A model generated the notes under the pieces. It did not search any database, was not told the origin of the DNA, and saw only the letters and a program-made list of their open reading frames with translations. The translations under genes were made by a program, and so were the position numbers. This document shows, piece by piece, positions 1-9,807 of a stretch of DNA of 64,000 bases (position 1 is its first letter; every line of letters starts with the position of its first letter). The DNA is from Blastocystis hominis (taxonomy: Eukaryota; Sar; Bigyra; Opalinata; Blastocystidae). The DNA lies in NCBI RefSeq assembly GCF_000151665.1, contig NW_013171838.1, positions 1-64,000 of the forward strand, written 5' to 3'.

Positions 1-2487
1 CCCACCCCATCGCCCACCAGATTCCTGCTCACTCACACCCACACCCACACCCACACCCAGAGCGAACCGGTGAGCGAGGAGGTTGGCTCGCCGTCCACCA
101 CCAACACCCAACGAATTCCGACGTGGCCATCGTGGACACTCCGAATTGCCTGCCCATCCACTCGGCACTGCCCACTTCGCTCGGGACGCACTCCAGCGTG
201 TAGGAAGTCGCGGGGATCCCACCCTCCAACACGTCCCACACATCGCGTCCCGCGGGGAACCAGACGGTTCGGCGGAAGGAGGAAGGAGGAAGGGAAGGAG
301 GAAGTGGCGGGAGCGCGAAGCTCGCACGTGGCGGTGCAGAGATCATGGAAGGATCCGGTAATCGCCATCGCACAGTCCCACTCAATGCCCTCCGCCTGAT
401 TCCACACACACCGCATACAGAACCGCGGGGATCTTCTCTTGGCGGGAGAGATACCCGTTGAACGCGGCCACGCTCAGAAAGATGGGCGCGTGCTGCACGC
501 TCTGCACGCTCTGCACGCTCTGCAGGTCCAGGAAGCAGTTCGTGCTGGCGACCTCGCTCTCGCTCTCGCTCTCGCTCTCGCTCTGGATCACGGCCATCGA
601 CGCCATCCACGAGCGTCGCACCACGTAGTACCGAATGCTGGCGCCGCTCAGCTCCGCCGGCTCTGCCCACTGCACGCGCAGCGAGGTCGAGGAGAGCGCG
701 GCCACCTCGAGGTTCTGCACCGCGCCGGGCGCGACGACATACGCGGCGAGGGTGATGGGAGAGGAGGCCTCGGAGAGGATGGAGCACGCGGCGGAGCACA
801 GCGCCACGCGCACCCAGTAGGCCACGCCCGCTTCAAGAGAGAGAGCGAGAGAGAGAGAGAACTCGGGTTGCTGGACGTCGCCCTCTTGGAGGAGCGCGTC
901 GGCGGCGAAGAGCTGGGAGTGGGAGCCAACCAAGGCCTGCACGAAGAGCTCGCACCACCACCAGACCCAGCGCACCTGCGTGGCTTCGAAGGCGGCAGCA
1001 GCACGACGGGCGCGGGGGGAGGCAGGCAGGCAGGGAGCAGCACGACGGGGCGGTAGACGGAGAAGGACGCGAAGGCGGACCAGGAGGCGCCCTTGCGGAC
1101 ACGCCAGCTGATGGCCATCACGCTGTTCACAATGGCGCCCGCCACCAACACGGAGCGCGTCTCGAAGAACTGGCTCTGCACATTGCTGCCCATCAAGGCC
1201 ATCCATCGGGGCTTCATCGGAGATGCCACTGCTCCAGGGAACCTCCATCTGCACACACACGCTGCGCTGCGCTGCGCCTACTCCACTTCCCTCATACCAA
1301 TCGCGCTCTCCACAATCCGAGCAGGCCACAACCGAACGCCAACCGAACGCCAACCGAACGCCGGCGCGGGTCGAGAAGGTCGCGATGAGGGTTTCCGCGG
1401 GGAAGGGGAGGCCGTTTCGGGACACCAACCTGTTGGCATTGATGTAGAGCGTGCGTGCCTTCGCAGAACCGCGGGAAGGAGCCATCGAAGGCGAAGGCGA
1501 AGGCAATGGTGTAGTCGGAGATGGAGATCGCGGTGGTGGGATAGGAGAACGTGGCCTCGGCCAATTCAAACACGATGTGGATGTTCATGGGCTCGAATGG
1601 GTCGTTCATCACCTCGCCCACGCCCACATTGCTCGTGCAGTACATCGTGGATTGCTTCCCATCTCCCATCGTCCACAGCGCCACGTCCCTCGCGCCATCG
1701 CCCGCCACGCAGCGCAGCGCAGCGCAGCATCGGCAGGATGGGCTGGCAGGAGCCCGTCCCCTATCGATCGATCGATTCCCACTGCTGATAGGCGTTGCAC
1801 CCATCCGTGATCATGCCCCACTAGTCCACATCGCACTTCCTATCCAACACTTGCCCCAAGTGCCCTTCCGGCTACCCCGCCGCTTCGTCCGCGGGGCACA
1901 CCACCGCCACGCACCTCACCTCTCTTCCATTCCAACACTTCCCACACGCCCGCACCACGCACACCTCCACCTTCCCATGCTCCACAGACCCACAAATGCA
2001 CAACTGCACCGTCTTGGAACTCGCCTGCTCCCACTGGCCATTCCAGTTCACTCGGCTCCCATCAATCAGAGGCGAGGACCGTACCCACAGCAGTTCGCAT
2101 ACTCCGCCTTCTTGTCCCATTCTCCCAAGTTCCACACACGCTCCGCTTCTACAAACCTACAGGTCTTGCTCCCATAGTTTGCCCTTTCACTCATCGCAAA
2201 TCCGTTCTCTCTACCACACTCTACCACCTCACAATATGAAAATGAAAATACGAGAAACAGAACAGATATCCTAGGCAAGAACGTCGTGCCTGTACCAGAT
2301 ACCTCCCACGTTGCAAGTTATCTCCATGTATCCGCGGTCCCACATGGCATGAATGGGTTCGCCACGTTGTACAGTTTGAACTACAGAAATTCCTCACTCG
2401 GAACACACTCCACACAGCAAAAATGGAACCAGGGTCCACCGCCATTATGGTATTGAATGCGTTCACGATGCATATCTCAAACACACA
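1..2487 (-). CDS. Secreted-type fibronectin-III / Cys-rich protein (partial, runs off left edge)
   Basis: GC-rich, multi-exon minus-strand gene whose 3' end lies beyond base 1. A fibronectin type III-like stretch is readable at about 600-790 (an AVQNLEVAALSSTSLRVQW core followed by YYVVRRS), and a second beta-rich stretch with AISWRVRKG lies near 1070-1130. Upstream exons (about 1880-2480) are rich in Cys and Trp, for example NWNGQWEQ and ITCNVGG. This suggests an extracellular adhesive protein, but no signal peptide or first exon could be fixed. Exons are separated by GT-AG gaps of about 30 nt; some joins are uncertain. Low-complexity Ser-Glu and Gln-Ser-Val runs lie at 480-585. The domain type is moderately sure; the function is not known. 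Confidence 0.5.
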
Positions 2488-3660
2488 GTTTAGTCAAAGT
2501 AACGATAGCAAAGACTACACTAGCTTCTTCAAACACACCAACTTGAGGACAGAACCCATCCCAGCTACAATACTTACACTCCCACAACACAACACACAAA
2601 AACACCTAGAAGTCCGAAAACAAAACAAAAGACAGGGCATACAAGTCCAATTCCAAATTTTGAATACATTCAAACCCAGTAAGACGAAACTAATAGCTTT
2701 TATTGTAAAACAAATGATTTCAAAAATACACAGGAATTGTGGAATTGTGAAAATAGTGTTGAAATTGGGTATGAGTGGAAGAATAGATTTCGAATAGGGA
2801 GGGAGTTGTTTTTACTGTGAAGTGGAAGGAGATGAGCGGAAATGGGATATTGTGGAATGAATAGATCGAAGAGTGTTGTTTCCAGTGGAAGCGTTTTGTT
2901 TTTCGTTCTATTCATTTGGAATCTACTCTAGATGGGATAGAAAGAAATAGGGTATGTAGAAGATGATGATAGGAATGAAAATGGAAAAGCCAGCGATAAG
3001 CAGTTTTTGGGTTATCATTTATAGTAATAATATGTGATATGTGTATAGTAGAATCGAATAATAGAGTTTGTGAGAAAGGTGGGTGTGTCGTTGAAGAACT
3101 GAGCAAAATAATGTAGAATACATAATATATTTTATACGAACAAATAGAGATATATTCATATTCCACTGTTTCTAGGTTTTTGGATAGTTGGTGTCCAGTT
3201 TTTGTCGTTTTGATGCACTCTGAACCTATCAGAGTTTGTTGTATTGCCAGAGAATACTATCCCTTATTCTAACCCATATAGTATCCCCCACCTGCCAAAT
3301 AATGCAGAATATCTCCTATTTAAAGGAAGGATCGAATTGTACACCACTTCAATAGGGATACAAAGTGATTCACAATGTTGTTCTATTACGAGGATAAATA
3401 ACAATAGTATACATAATACTTGCTGTTTGAGTTGGTTGATGAAAGTGAAATGCTTTGGTTCCCAACTCATTAGGATGAATAGAATTACTCACTAATAGTG
3501 ATATCAGTATTGTTGATGATAAAGCTGAAATCCATAAGAATGGACTCTATGGGAATGAGTAGTTGTCCAATATCAAGCTGTGAGACATATCTGGCTGATT
3601 ATTTGTTGGAGACAACAATCAAACTATTACTTTTCAGATATATAGATAGAAGATAGACAT
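2488..3660. other. AT-rich stretch without a recognised gene
   Basis: Only short, compositionally biased open frames occur here on both strands, with no family resemblance and no convincing chain of short-intron exons. It ends in a small GATA/TCTA microsatellite at about 3655-3684. Confidence 0.5.
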
Positions 3661-3670
3661 TGATATCTAT

Positions 3671-4159
3671 CTATCTATCTATCTTCTTGAATACCTTACT
3701 GAAGTTGTACTTACAAGATATCGTGAATGAAATGTACACATTCGAATTCAAGGAGATCGGACGGTCATTCGCGTCTGTCAGTACCCAATCAATGGAGTCC
3801 AGGTTCGATTGTTCAATCACATCGATCGATAGGTTGTCCCAGGTGATCATGTTGTTCAGTCCCATCGATACATGAATCAGGTTATCGATCAGCGGACTCT
3901 TCAGACCGAATGTTTGAGCATTGATACTACTGTAGACTCGGATCACACTCATGCCATTCGTGATGTCGTAGGCTCCTCTGGGTATTAACACCTCGTGTGG
4001 GTATGTCCCCACATCGATTAATATCTCTTGATCGGTTGGTATGTTGTGCAACACGAAATCGGTATACAACGACACAGACGAGATGGAACACTGGTCGAAC
4101 AAGAGAGGATTGTCCAGCTTCACTTCCTTCTTCGTAGTATTACCGAACACTTCAATCAT
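3671..4159 (-). CDS. Second minor capsid-like protein (element ORF 2)
   Basis: A 162-residue intronless ORF following element ORF 1 by 6 bp. Its second half repeats the plan of ORF 1: VIRVYSSINAQTFG, then IDWVLTDANDRPISLN and a hydrophobic strand ending in SFTISCKYNF. The two ORFs therefore look like related capsid-type proteins, not unrelated neighbours. I know of no cellular protein with this plan. Treated as part of the same fossil fragment. Confidence 0.42.
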   Translation of the reverse strand: MIEVFGNTTKKEVKLDNPLLFDQCSISSVSLYTDFVLHNIPTDQEILIDVGTYPHEVLIPRGAYDITNGMSVIRVYSSINAQTFGLKSPLIDNLIHVSMGLNNMITWDNLSIDVIEQSNLDSIDWVLTDANDRPISLNSNVYISFTISCKYNFSKVFKKIDR

Positions 4160-4165
4160 ACTGAA

Positions 4166-4873
4166 CTAGTTCATCGGTAGAATTGAGGAAGGCACTTGAT
4201 CAAACACATCTTCTATCGTGCACTGGAGTTCGAATTTGCCGTTCAATCGCATGATATTACCTTCCATATCGCGGAACAGGAACATCAATCGATTGAATCG
4301 GGTTATCATCGGAATGCAGATGTCTTCCACGGTGCGGAGATAATTAACCTCGGGATCGTCAATGATCATTGTGGTGAACAGGTTGTTGTTCTGATTGGCA
4401 ATCTTCAGATCGGAGGAACGCACGAGGGACGAGTACACTTGGATCACTTGTCGATTTCGCGTGATATCAATCACGTTCGATCCATTGAACGAAGCGGGTA
4501 GAATGACCATTTGTCCTTCCAAACCGAGGATTTCTCGAATATCCGGAGCATTGGTGAAATCGATGGTGTGTGTGGACTGGATATAAATACACCCATAACT
4601 CGAAGCCTTTGTAGATATCGAGAACGTAGTATCGGTCATGGTGTTGAGGATAGCAATGATTTGACCGATCGTGTAGTATCCAGGAGGAATCGTTATCTCC
4701 TCGTCATTCGAGTTTGTGACCACATTTGTAGAATCCACGTTGTTGAACATGACTTGATTGGGTGTGAACAGGATAGTCATAGAAGTGATGTAAGGGTTCC
4801 GACACTTGTAAGGGTTGATCCATTCGAACGAATCGTTGGTGGGTAGGCCTTGGATGAGCATGGAGTAGTGCAT
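4166..4873 (-). CDS. Polinton-type minor capsid-like protein (element ORF 1)
   Basis: A 235-residue intronless ORF starting with ATG at 4873. Residues about 60-75 carry the ITIPPGYYTIGQIIAILN motif, followed by DIREILGL at about 117-124, a VYSSLVRSSDL segment, and a C-terminal FRDMEGNIMRLNG strand pair. This order (IPPGxY, LGL, VYSS, DxxG) is what I know from minor capsid/penton-like proteins of Polinton-type elements; the match is by eye. The family call is moderate. A host gene derived from such an element is the main alternative. Confidence 0.5.
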   Translation of the reverse strand: MHYSMLIQGLPTNDSFEWINPYKCRNPYITSMTILFTPNQVMFNNVDSTNVVTNSNDEEITIPPGYYTIGQIIAILNTMTDTTFSISTKASSYGCIYIQSTHTIDFTNAPDIREILGLEGQMVILPASFNGSNVIDITRNRQVIQVYSSLVRSSDLKIANQNNNLFTTMIIDDPEVNYLRTVEDICIPMITRFNRLMFLFRDMEGNIMRLNGKFELQCTIEDVFDQVPSSILPMN

Positions 4874-5194
4874 GGCTTGCCTCTCTTTACCTTAGACAAA
4901 AGGGGTGAACAAAATAAGCTAAGGTTAAATTTGCACTCCTTATTTCTTATGAAAGCCCAAAGCTACAAGTTGTCCAAGGCGAGTAACGGCGAGCGATGGA
5001 AAATGGGGTCTGAGGGGTAACTTCGAGAGGCGGGCTAGCAGTTGACAGGGTCTGAAAACAACTTTGGTCGAAAATGTCCAAAACCTATTTTCGCGCAAAA
5101 CGTGCCAATACATAACTGTTGCTTAATAATAATAATAATAACAACAATGGATGAATCTACCGTGTGGAATGAATAGAATAAAACATTGTAGTAA
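4874..5194. other. Spacer with a possible LSU rRNA-like segment
   Basis: No ORF. At 4980-5002 the plus strand reads GCGAGTAACGGCGAGCGATG, close to the conserved 5' core of eukaryotic large-subunit rRNA (AGTAACGGCGAGTGAAGCGG). The flanking bases do not extend the match clearly. The rest is AT-rich with an AAT repeat near 5127-5145. Confidence 0.35.
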
Positions 5195-5312
5195 AAGAAC
5201 AGCATCGAGACTTCTCAGCGAGTCACCCACACTGGTACTAACTCGACTCGTGATGACTTAGCTTCCTAGATCGGACGGGTTAGGGCGCTTTCCATCAGAT
5301 ATGGCCGTTCTC
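5195..5312 (-). rRNA. 5S ribosomal RNA, copy 1
   Basis: The minus strand gives a 118-nt 5S sequence starting GAGAACGGCCATATCTG, with the conserved CCGATCTAGGAAGCTAAG stretch (internal promoter/loop A region) and a 3' end GATGCTGTTCTT that pairs with the 5' end. A TTTT run follows, as expected for RNA polymerase III termination. It differs from the second copy at one base in the transcribed region that I can see. It is not part of an rDNA array in this window. Confidence 0.93.
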
Positions 5313-5323
5313 ATTTTATTTCT

Positions 5324-5368
5324 ATTCACTAACCTATTTAAATATCACATTCTTATCATCATTCACTC
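5324..5368 (-). promoter_or_regulatory. Conserved block upstream of 5S rRNA copy 1
   Basis: This 45-bp block is identical to 29029-29073 and sits at the same distance (11 nt) upstream of both 5S genes. It includes a TATTTAAATA core. Flanking sequence outside it has diverged, which suggests either selection on an external promoter or the edge of a duplicated unit. Confidence 0.6.
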
Positions 5369-5430
5369 ACACTCCATTTCAATTACACTCAATTCTTTTC
5401 ATTTCATTTCATTTCTCTTCTCCTTTTTCA

Positions 5431-5438
5431 AACAAACA
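5431..5438 (-). terminator. TGTTTGTT poly(A) motif, IST1
   Basis: Lies 3 nt after a TG that would become TGA when the poly(A) tail is added (TG + CTT spacer + motif). No encoded stop occurs in the IST1 frame before it. Confidence 0.7.
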
Positions 5439-5441
5439 AAG

Positions 5442-6481
5442 CACAACGAAGGGAACAATCCTCCCCCTGGGGCGGAGCGCGGCGATGTATTCAAGGGCGG
5501 TCTTTTCCCCGCGGTTTCCCCGCCAAATCCTGGCGCTGGCGGCGGGAATCGCGCGCCCATTCCCGCGTTTTGCGGCAAGCCGGGTCCCGCGGGGATACTC
5601 GGGAACGGACTCGGTCCAGGAACCGCGGGACTGTGAGGGAACTGGGGTCCCGCGGGAATGCTGGGGAACAGATTGCTCGAGTTTCCCGCGGGGAATGGAG
5701 GGAAGGGAGCGGGCTGTTGGGGTCCTGGGAACGTGGGTTCCCCGCGGGGATTGCTCATGGGGTATGGAGGAATGGTGTCGATAACCGCGGGGGGCATGAT
5801 CGGGTTTTGGGAATTGGGAGAAGGAGCGAAAGGGTCTAGAATGAGAGAAGGAGAAGAGAAGGACCGTAGTTGATGCCGTGGGCGTTGAGGACTTGCTTCA
5901 GCGTGTTCTCAACGTCGATGTTGGAAGGAACGCTTGGAGAGAGACGCTCGATGATGTGCGCATCACCGCTGTTTTGAAGCATGGAGATTTTCCCCTTGTA
6001 TTTGCTGTCCAGCATCTGGCAGATCTGGGAGTTAGGTGAAAAGCGGGAAATCGTACAGAGCTGAGCTCATCGACGTCCACTTTGTTACGGCAAGATAATA
6101 TGGTTCCGATGCATGTTTCCAGGTTGTGAGGAGGATCCTTCTCCATCATGATCACTCCAACACTTGTATCGAGGTTCATTATGTAAACTTGGAGAGATTG
6201 AAGAACGAACATATCCTTCTTGATATTTATAAGGTTTTCCACCTTGCTATCATAGATAAAATAGAAAAAATACACAAATCTTTGCCAATTCAACATCACC
6301 GCGCTTAAACTTCGCTACAATATCTTTTTCAATACCAGCAGCCTTTCCTCGGAGATTTGCAACTTTCTAATCATTCAAATAGCAAAAAAGACATTACCAC
6401 TGTGGTCCGCTGGATGGCGTTTTGACAACACATTTTAAACCTATCTTTATCAAATTGTGGTTTGCTTCCAAAACCAAACAT
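5442..6481 (-). CDS. IST1: IST1-like ESCRT-III regulator
   Basis: IST1 proteins bind ESCRT-III (CHMP1) and the AAA ATPase Vps4 at sites of membrane scission. The start MFGFGSKPQFDKDRFK at 6481 and the following KVANLRGKAAGIEKD helix match the family's N-terminal helix; further exons give KICVENLINIKKDMFVLQSL (the ARIRVEHIIREENM region) and the DxxLKQVLNAHGINY end of the domain. Four short introns are inferred (31, 31, 32 and 29 nt). A Pro-rich tail follows, as in other IST1 proteins, but I saw no clear MIM motif. There is no encoded stop: the frame runs into TGTTTGTT, so the stop is probably made by polyadenylation at 5442. The ATG overlaps the start codon of the gene on the other strand. Confidence 0.8.
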
Positions 6482-6768
6482 GGCTAAATATAAAATTGAA
6501 AGATGGTTAAGATATCCAGTAAAACTTATTATTTTGTGTAACAGACAAGTTTGTGAACTGGCTTTTAACTTTTTGGATATAGAAACTACACAGCCTTCTT
6601 CGTACCGAGTTAAGAAATTGCTTTTTAGTGTACAGGAAGGTCAATAATGAGTCCAAGCAGAAAGCTCACTCTTTCCTAAGAATATTCATATTCTGTCATA
6701 CTCTGCTGATTTTCATCATTGTGTTCTTCATTATTCGACGGGTAGATCCTTCAAATGCAATAGACTGA
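6480..6768 (+). CDS. Small protein with one C-terminal membrane helix
   Basis: A spliced two-exon model of about 84 residues: MAKYKIERWLRYP... joined over a 34-nt GT-AG gap (about 6549-6582) to KLHSLLRTELRNCFLVYRKV and a hydrophobic helix (FIFCHTLLIFIIVFFI) near the C-terminus, ending with TGA at 6766. One terminal hydrophobic helix after a basic stretch suggests a tail-anchored ER or organelle protein. Family not recognised. The start ATG lies in a CATG shared with IST1 on the opposite strand, so the true start may differ. The long open second exon is the stronger evidence. Confidence 0.5.
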
Positions 6769-7086
6769 CAACTTCACTGCTTCACAGAGCACTACCAACA
6801 TAGCAGAATAATCTACTGATGCCCTTTTTCATTTTATTGTAAATTTACCATCAAAAATGGGGCTTACCTTGATTCCTTCTTCACTTTCATATTCCTTCTT
6901 ATTGAAACATACGAATACCTGCTCACTTTCCCTCACTCGTTCCCCACTTTCTTTTCCCAAATTCTCTCCCTCTTCCCTCTCAAGCAATGGGGTGTGGAAC
7001 AAACAGTGCGTTCAAAATTAGAAAACGAAAACAGGCAAATTGAAAACGGAAAAGATAAAATGGAAACTTCAAAATAGGAAAAGACC
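6769..7086. other. Spacer between convergent gene ends
   Basis: Holds the 3' end of the Mei2-like gene; a TGTTTGTT motif on the minus strand at about 7000 marks its likely poly(A) site. Nothing else seen. Confidence 0.6.
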
Positions 7087-9402
7087 CTACTTCATCCGCA
7101 TCTCCACTTCGGGTGTTTCTCTCTGCATCACGTGCGTTATCTCTCCGTCCACCACCACATCCACCGATTTAAAGAACAGCGGACGGAATTGCTCTCCGAG
7201 ATGCATCACGGCCCACTCCTTGCAGTGCTCATACATGGTATCGCGTCCCTACATGACACCATTTCCCCGTTTCCACCTGAATCCGCGCGTAGCAGATCTT
7301 GCACGTCTTCTGCGAGGGCGTATTGGGCCAGTGCTTGTTATTGAACTAGATGGAATCCCCGCGGTGAAAGCTACGCTGCGATAGAGATCGCGGACAGTGT
7401 CGGTGTCGACGACGTTGATGTAGCAGTAGCCGAGGTTGCACTGCGTGCGGAAGTCGATGGGGAGGTAGAAGAAGTCGAAGCGGTCGCGGATGTACGCGTT
7501 CACGATCTGCAGCAGGACTTCCTGCGTGAAGCTGGGCGTTACTCGGCCGGCTCGGCAATGCCCACCTGTTGGGGATGTTGCGGATCATGAGGGTGCGGCG
7601 CGCGGGGTCGAGGTGGGCGAGGTCGATCTCGAGGGTTTCCTGCAGGCCGCTCTGCGGGTGAGGGAGAGGGAGAGAGGGCACGTGCGGAGCTTTCTTCCCG
7701 CGGCCGCGGCGCACGCTGAGGCCAGCGGAGGGGAAGGGAGAGGGCGACGACGACGACGAGGACAGCGCGCCCAGGGGGGCGGGGCTGGCGCCGCGGACAC
7801 CGCTGGGACCGCTGGGACACGCCGAGCCCGACGCGCTGGGCAGCGGGTAGCCAGACACGCCGCTGGGACCGGTGAGGGCAGAGGAACCATTGACTGGACC
7901 GACCGCATTGATGCCAGGGAGGACAATGGTACCACTGGGTCCATTGGGTCCATTGATACCATTGACTTCATTGGGCCCATTCATACCATTGATACCTTTG
8001 ACTGCATTGACTCCACTGACTGCATTGAACCCATTAGTTCCATTGACTCCATTCAACCCATTGACTCCATTGGGTCCATTGACTGCATTGACTGCGTTGG
8101 GACCGTTGGAGCCGGTCATCGGGTAGCCGTGGGCATTGCTGGGAGCGGCGGACGGCGTGTAGTGGGGGGAGGCGGGGGTGGACGACGAGGTGGTAACCGT
8201 GGAAACCGTGGAGAGGGTGGAGAGGGTGGAGGTGGCGGAGGGAGGGGGCAGAGCAGAGTGAAGGGACTGGGGAGCGGACTGGGCTTGCGAGGGGCTCAAC
8301 AACTGACTCCTCGAATAGCCGATGGCCGGATTTAGAGAAGGATTGAGTGCAGGGTGATTCATTGAAGGATGATTCATTGAAGGATTCATTGAAGTGTTCA
8401 TTGAAGTGTTCATTGAAGGATGATTCATTGAAGGATTCATTGATGGATTTATCGAAGTGTTTATTGAAGGATTCATTGAAGGATGATTCATTGCAGAATT
8501 CATTACATTAGGATTCATTGATGGATTTAGAGAAGGGTTCAATGAGATTTGATTCATTGCCGATTGATGGCTCATCGTTCCTTGGTTCCCTGCCTGGCCC
8601 CCTGGGAATTTCCGAGCTTCAAACCCGGCATTGCCCACCGCTCTCTCCGTCTCGCCCTCCGCGCTCTCCTGCATCTCCGCCGTGCTGGAGGACCCCGCGG
8701 TCTGCGCCAGCGAGTCGGTGCGGGTTCTGCGCTGGACGGGCGGCGGAAAAGAGCGGCGGAAAGGACCTTCCAGACTCGATTCCACGTAGCCGTAGGGACT
8801 GCCCGATAGGGGGTACGCCTCCGAGGGGTACGGGGGAGGGTACAGCGAAGGAGAAGGCTGGAGGTAGAGAAATGAGTCGTGGACGGGCTGCGAGGGGGAC
8901 ACAAAAGAGAGAGGCATCGCATGAGAAAAAGGAGAGGTCATGGAATGCCGATCGGAGTAGGGGGTCATGTCGATTGTGCGAAAAAAGAAAGGGTCTGCTG
9001 GATTGCTTCTAGATATAGTGGACAATTCGTTCGTGTCCTGAATTGTGAGTGGATCGTTCCCCAAAACGTACATAGAGTGATGCTCTAGGGGCGGGATGCA
9101 CTGATGGGTAATAGGGTGTAGAAAACTCACCCCTTGACATAGTTTGAAAGGTGTCTGAAATTTAAATTTTACCATCCGATTTTACCCTGAACTGGTTGAG
9201 AATCTGTCATGGAGCCATAGTAGGTGTCCGAAACCGATAGTCCTTGACTATCTTCATACCTTCCCAAAACGGGCTCAAACTGCTCCACCGCACTCGCACC
9301 TGGATTATCAAACCTACGCAGACTCTCCGGGGATGGATTCTAGTTGTAAGCCTTGCATGCGAATCAAAAGGTTACACTCTGCCCTTTGAAAGATTGACTC
9401 AT
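7087..9402 (-). CDS. Mei2-like RNA-binding protein
   Basis: Mei2-like proteins bind RNA through a special C-terminal RRM and act in meiosis or differentiation in yeasts and plants. The Mei2-type RRM is spread over the last exons: RRTLMIRNIPN, then FTQEVLLQIVNAYIRDRFDF, FYLPIDFRTQCNLGYCYINV, and KTCKICYARIQGRDTMYEHC. The long middle is low complexity: Met-Asn-Pro-Ser repeats (8330-8560) and Asn-Gly repeats (7880-8110), then Ser/Pro-rich sequence. The start MSQSFKGQS at 9402 comes from an exon joined over a 36-nt intron; later introns are 31, 30, 34, 29 and 28 nt. Stop TAG at 7087. No N-terminal RRM pair was seen, unlike yeast Mei2. The name rests on the C-terminal RRM, which is clear. Confidence 0.82.
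7880..8560. repeat. Tandem codon repeats inside the Mei2-like gene
   Basis: Two adjoining arrays. At 7880-8110 an imperfect 9-15 bp unit encodes Asn-Gly-x repeats; at 8330-8560 a unit around GATTCATTGAAGG encodes Met-Asn-Pro-Ser/His repeats on the minus strand. Both stay in frame, so they change length without breaking the protein. Confidence 0.8.
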
Positions 9403-9807
9403 TTTAGCCGCAATTCAAAAAGAAAACGATGGGACTAGCCCAGGTGATATTAAAAGTTACGAAACTGACGTGGGAAGGAACCACGTGACAAACTCGCCAA
9501 ATTTACACAGAAAAACAAGATTTACACGCCAAAAGCAGCGTTTTGAGTGTAATTACGAAGCAAAAGCAGGTGCCAGAATAGCGAATGCCATGTACCTCCT
9601 CTTTTCTATATCCTTCGGCATTCTGGTTCTTTACTACTCTGTCATGCCTATTCTTTACTACTTATACCTCCAGCCTTTTTTCTCCATCTAACCTCATTAT
9701 CCTTCCCCACCTTCTTTTCTTTTCTTTTTTCCTCCTTTCACGCATCGTTTCTCTCAAACACAATCAAAAACAACAACAAGAATATGCAAACACGACGACC
9801 CTCCGCT
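9403..9807. other. Intergenic spacer, likely Mei2-like promoter
   Basis: Lies upstream of the Mei2-like start and downstream of the TWD40-like stop (both minus strand). Contains a CACGTG core at about 9482. No gene seen. Confidence 0.5.

Larger units (their letters stand above)
3671..4873 (-). mobile_element. Polinton-like element fragment (fossil)
   Basis: Two intronless ORFs in tandem, 6 bp apart, in a genome where almost every cellular gene has introns. Both resemble the minor capsid/penton-type proteins of Polintons and related virus-like elements. No integrase, protein-primed DNA polymerase, packaging ATPase, major capsid gene or terminal inverted repeat was found around them, so this is a remnant and not a whole element. 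The two ORFs themselves look open. Age cannot be told from one copy; open frames suggest a fairly recent insertion or a retained piece. Confidence 0.5.

Noticed and set aside
2423-2797. A 124-residue plus-strand ORF in AT-rich DNA
   Set aside because: Lys/Asn/Ile-biased, no domain, and its 5' part overlaps exons of the minus-strand FN3/Cys-rich gene.
5485-5873. Overlapping plus-strand ORFs opposite the IST1 tail
   Set aside because: Gly/Arg-rich antisense of the Pro-rich IST1 C-terminus.
8330-8560. Regular spacing suggested a CRISPR-like array
   Set aside because: Units are too short and imperfect, have no spacers, and encode in-frame Met-Asn-Pro-Ser repeats of the Mei2-like protein.
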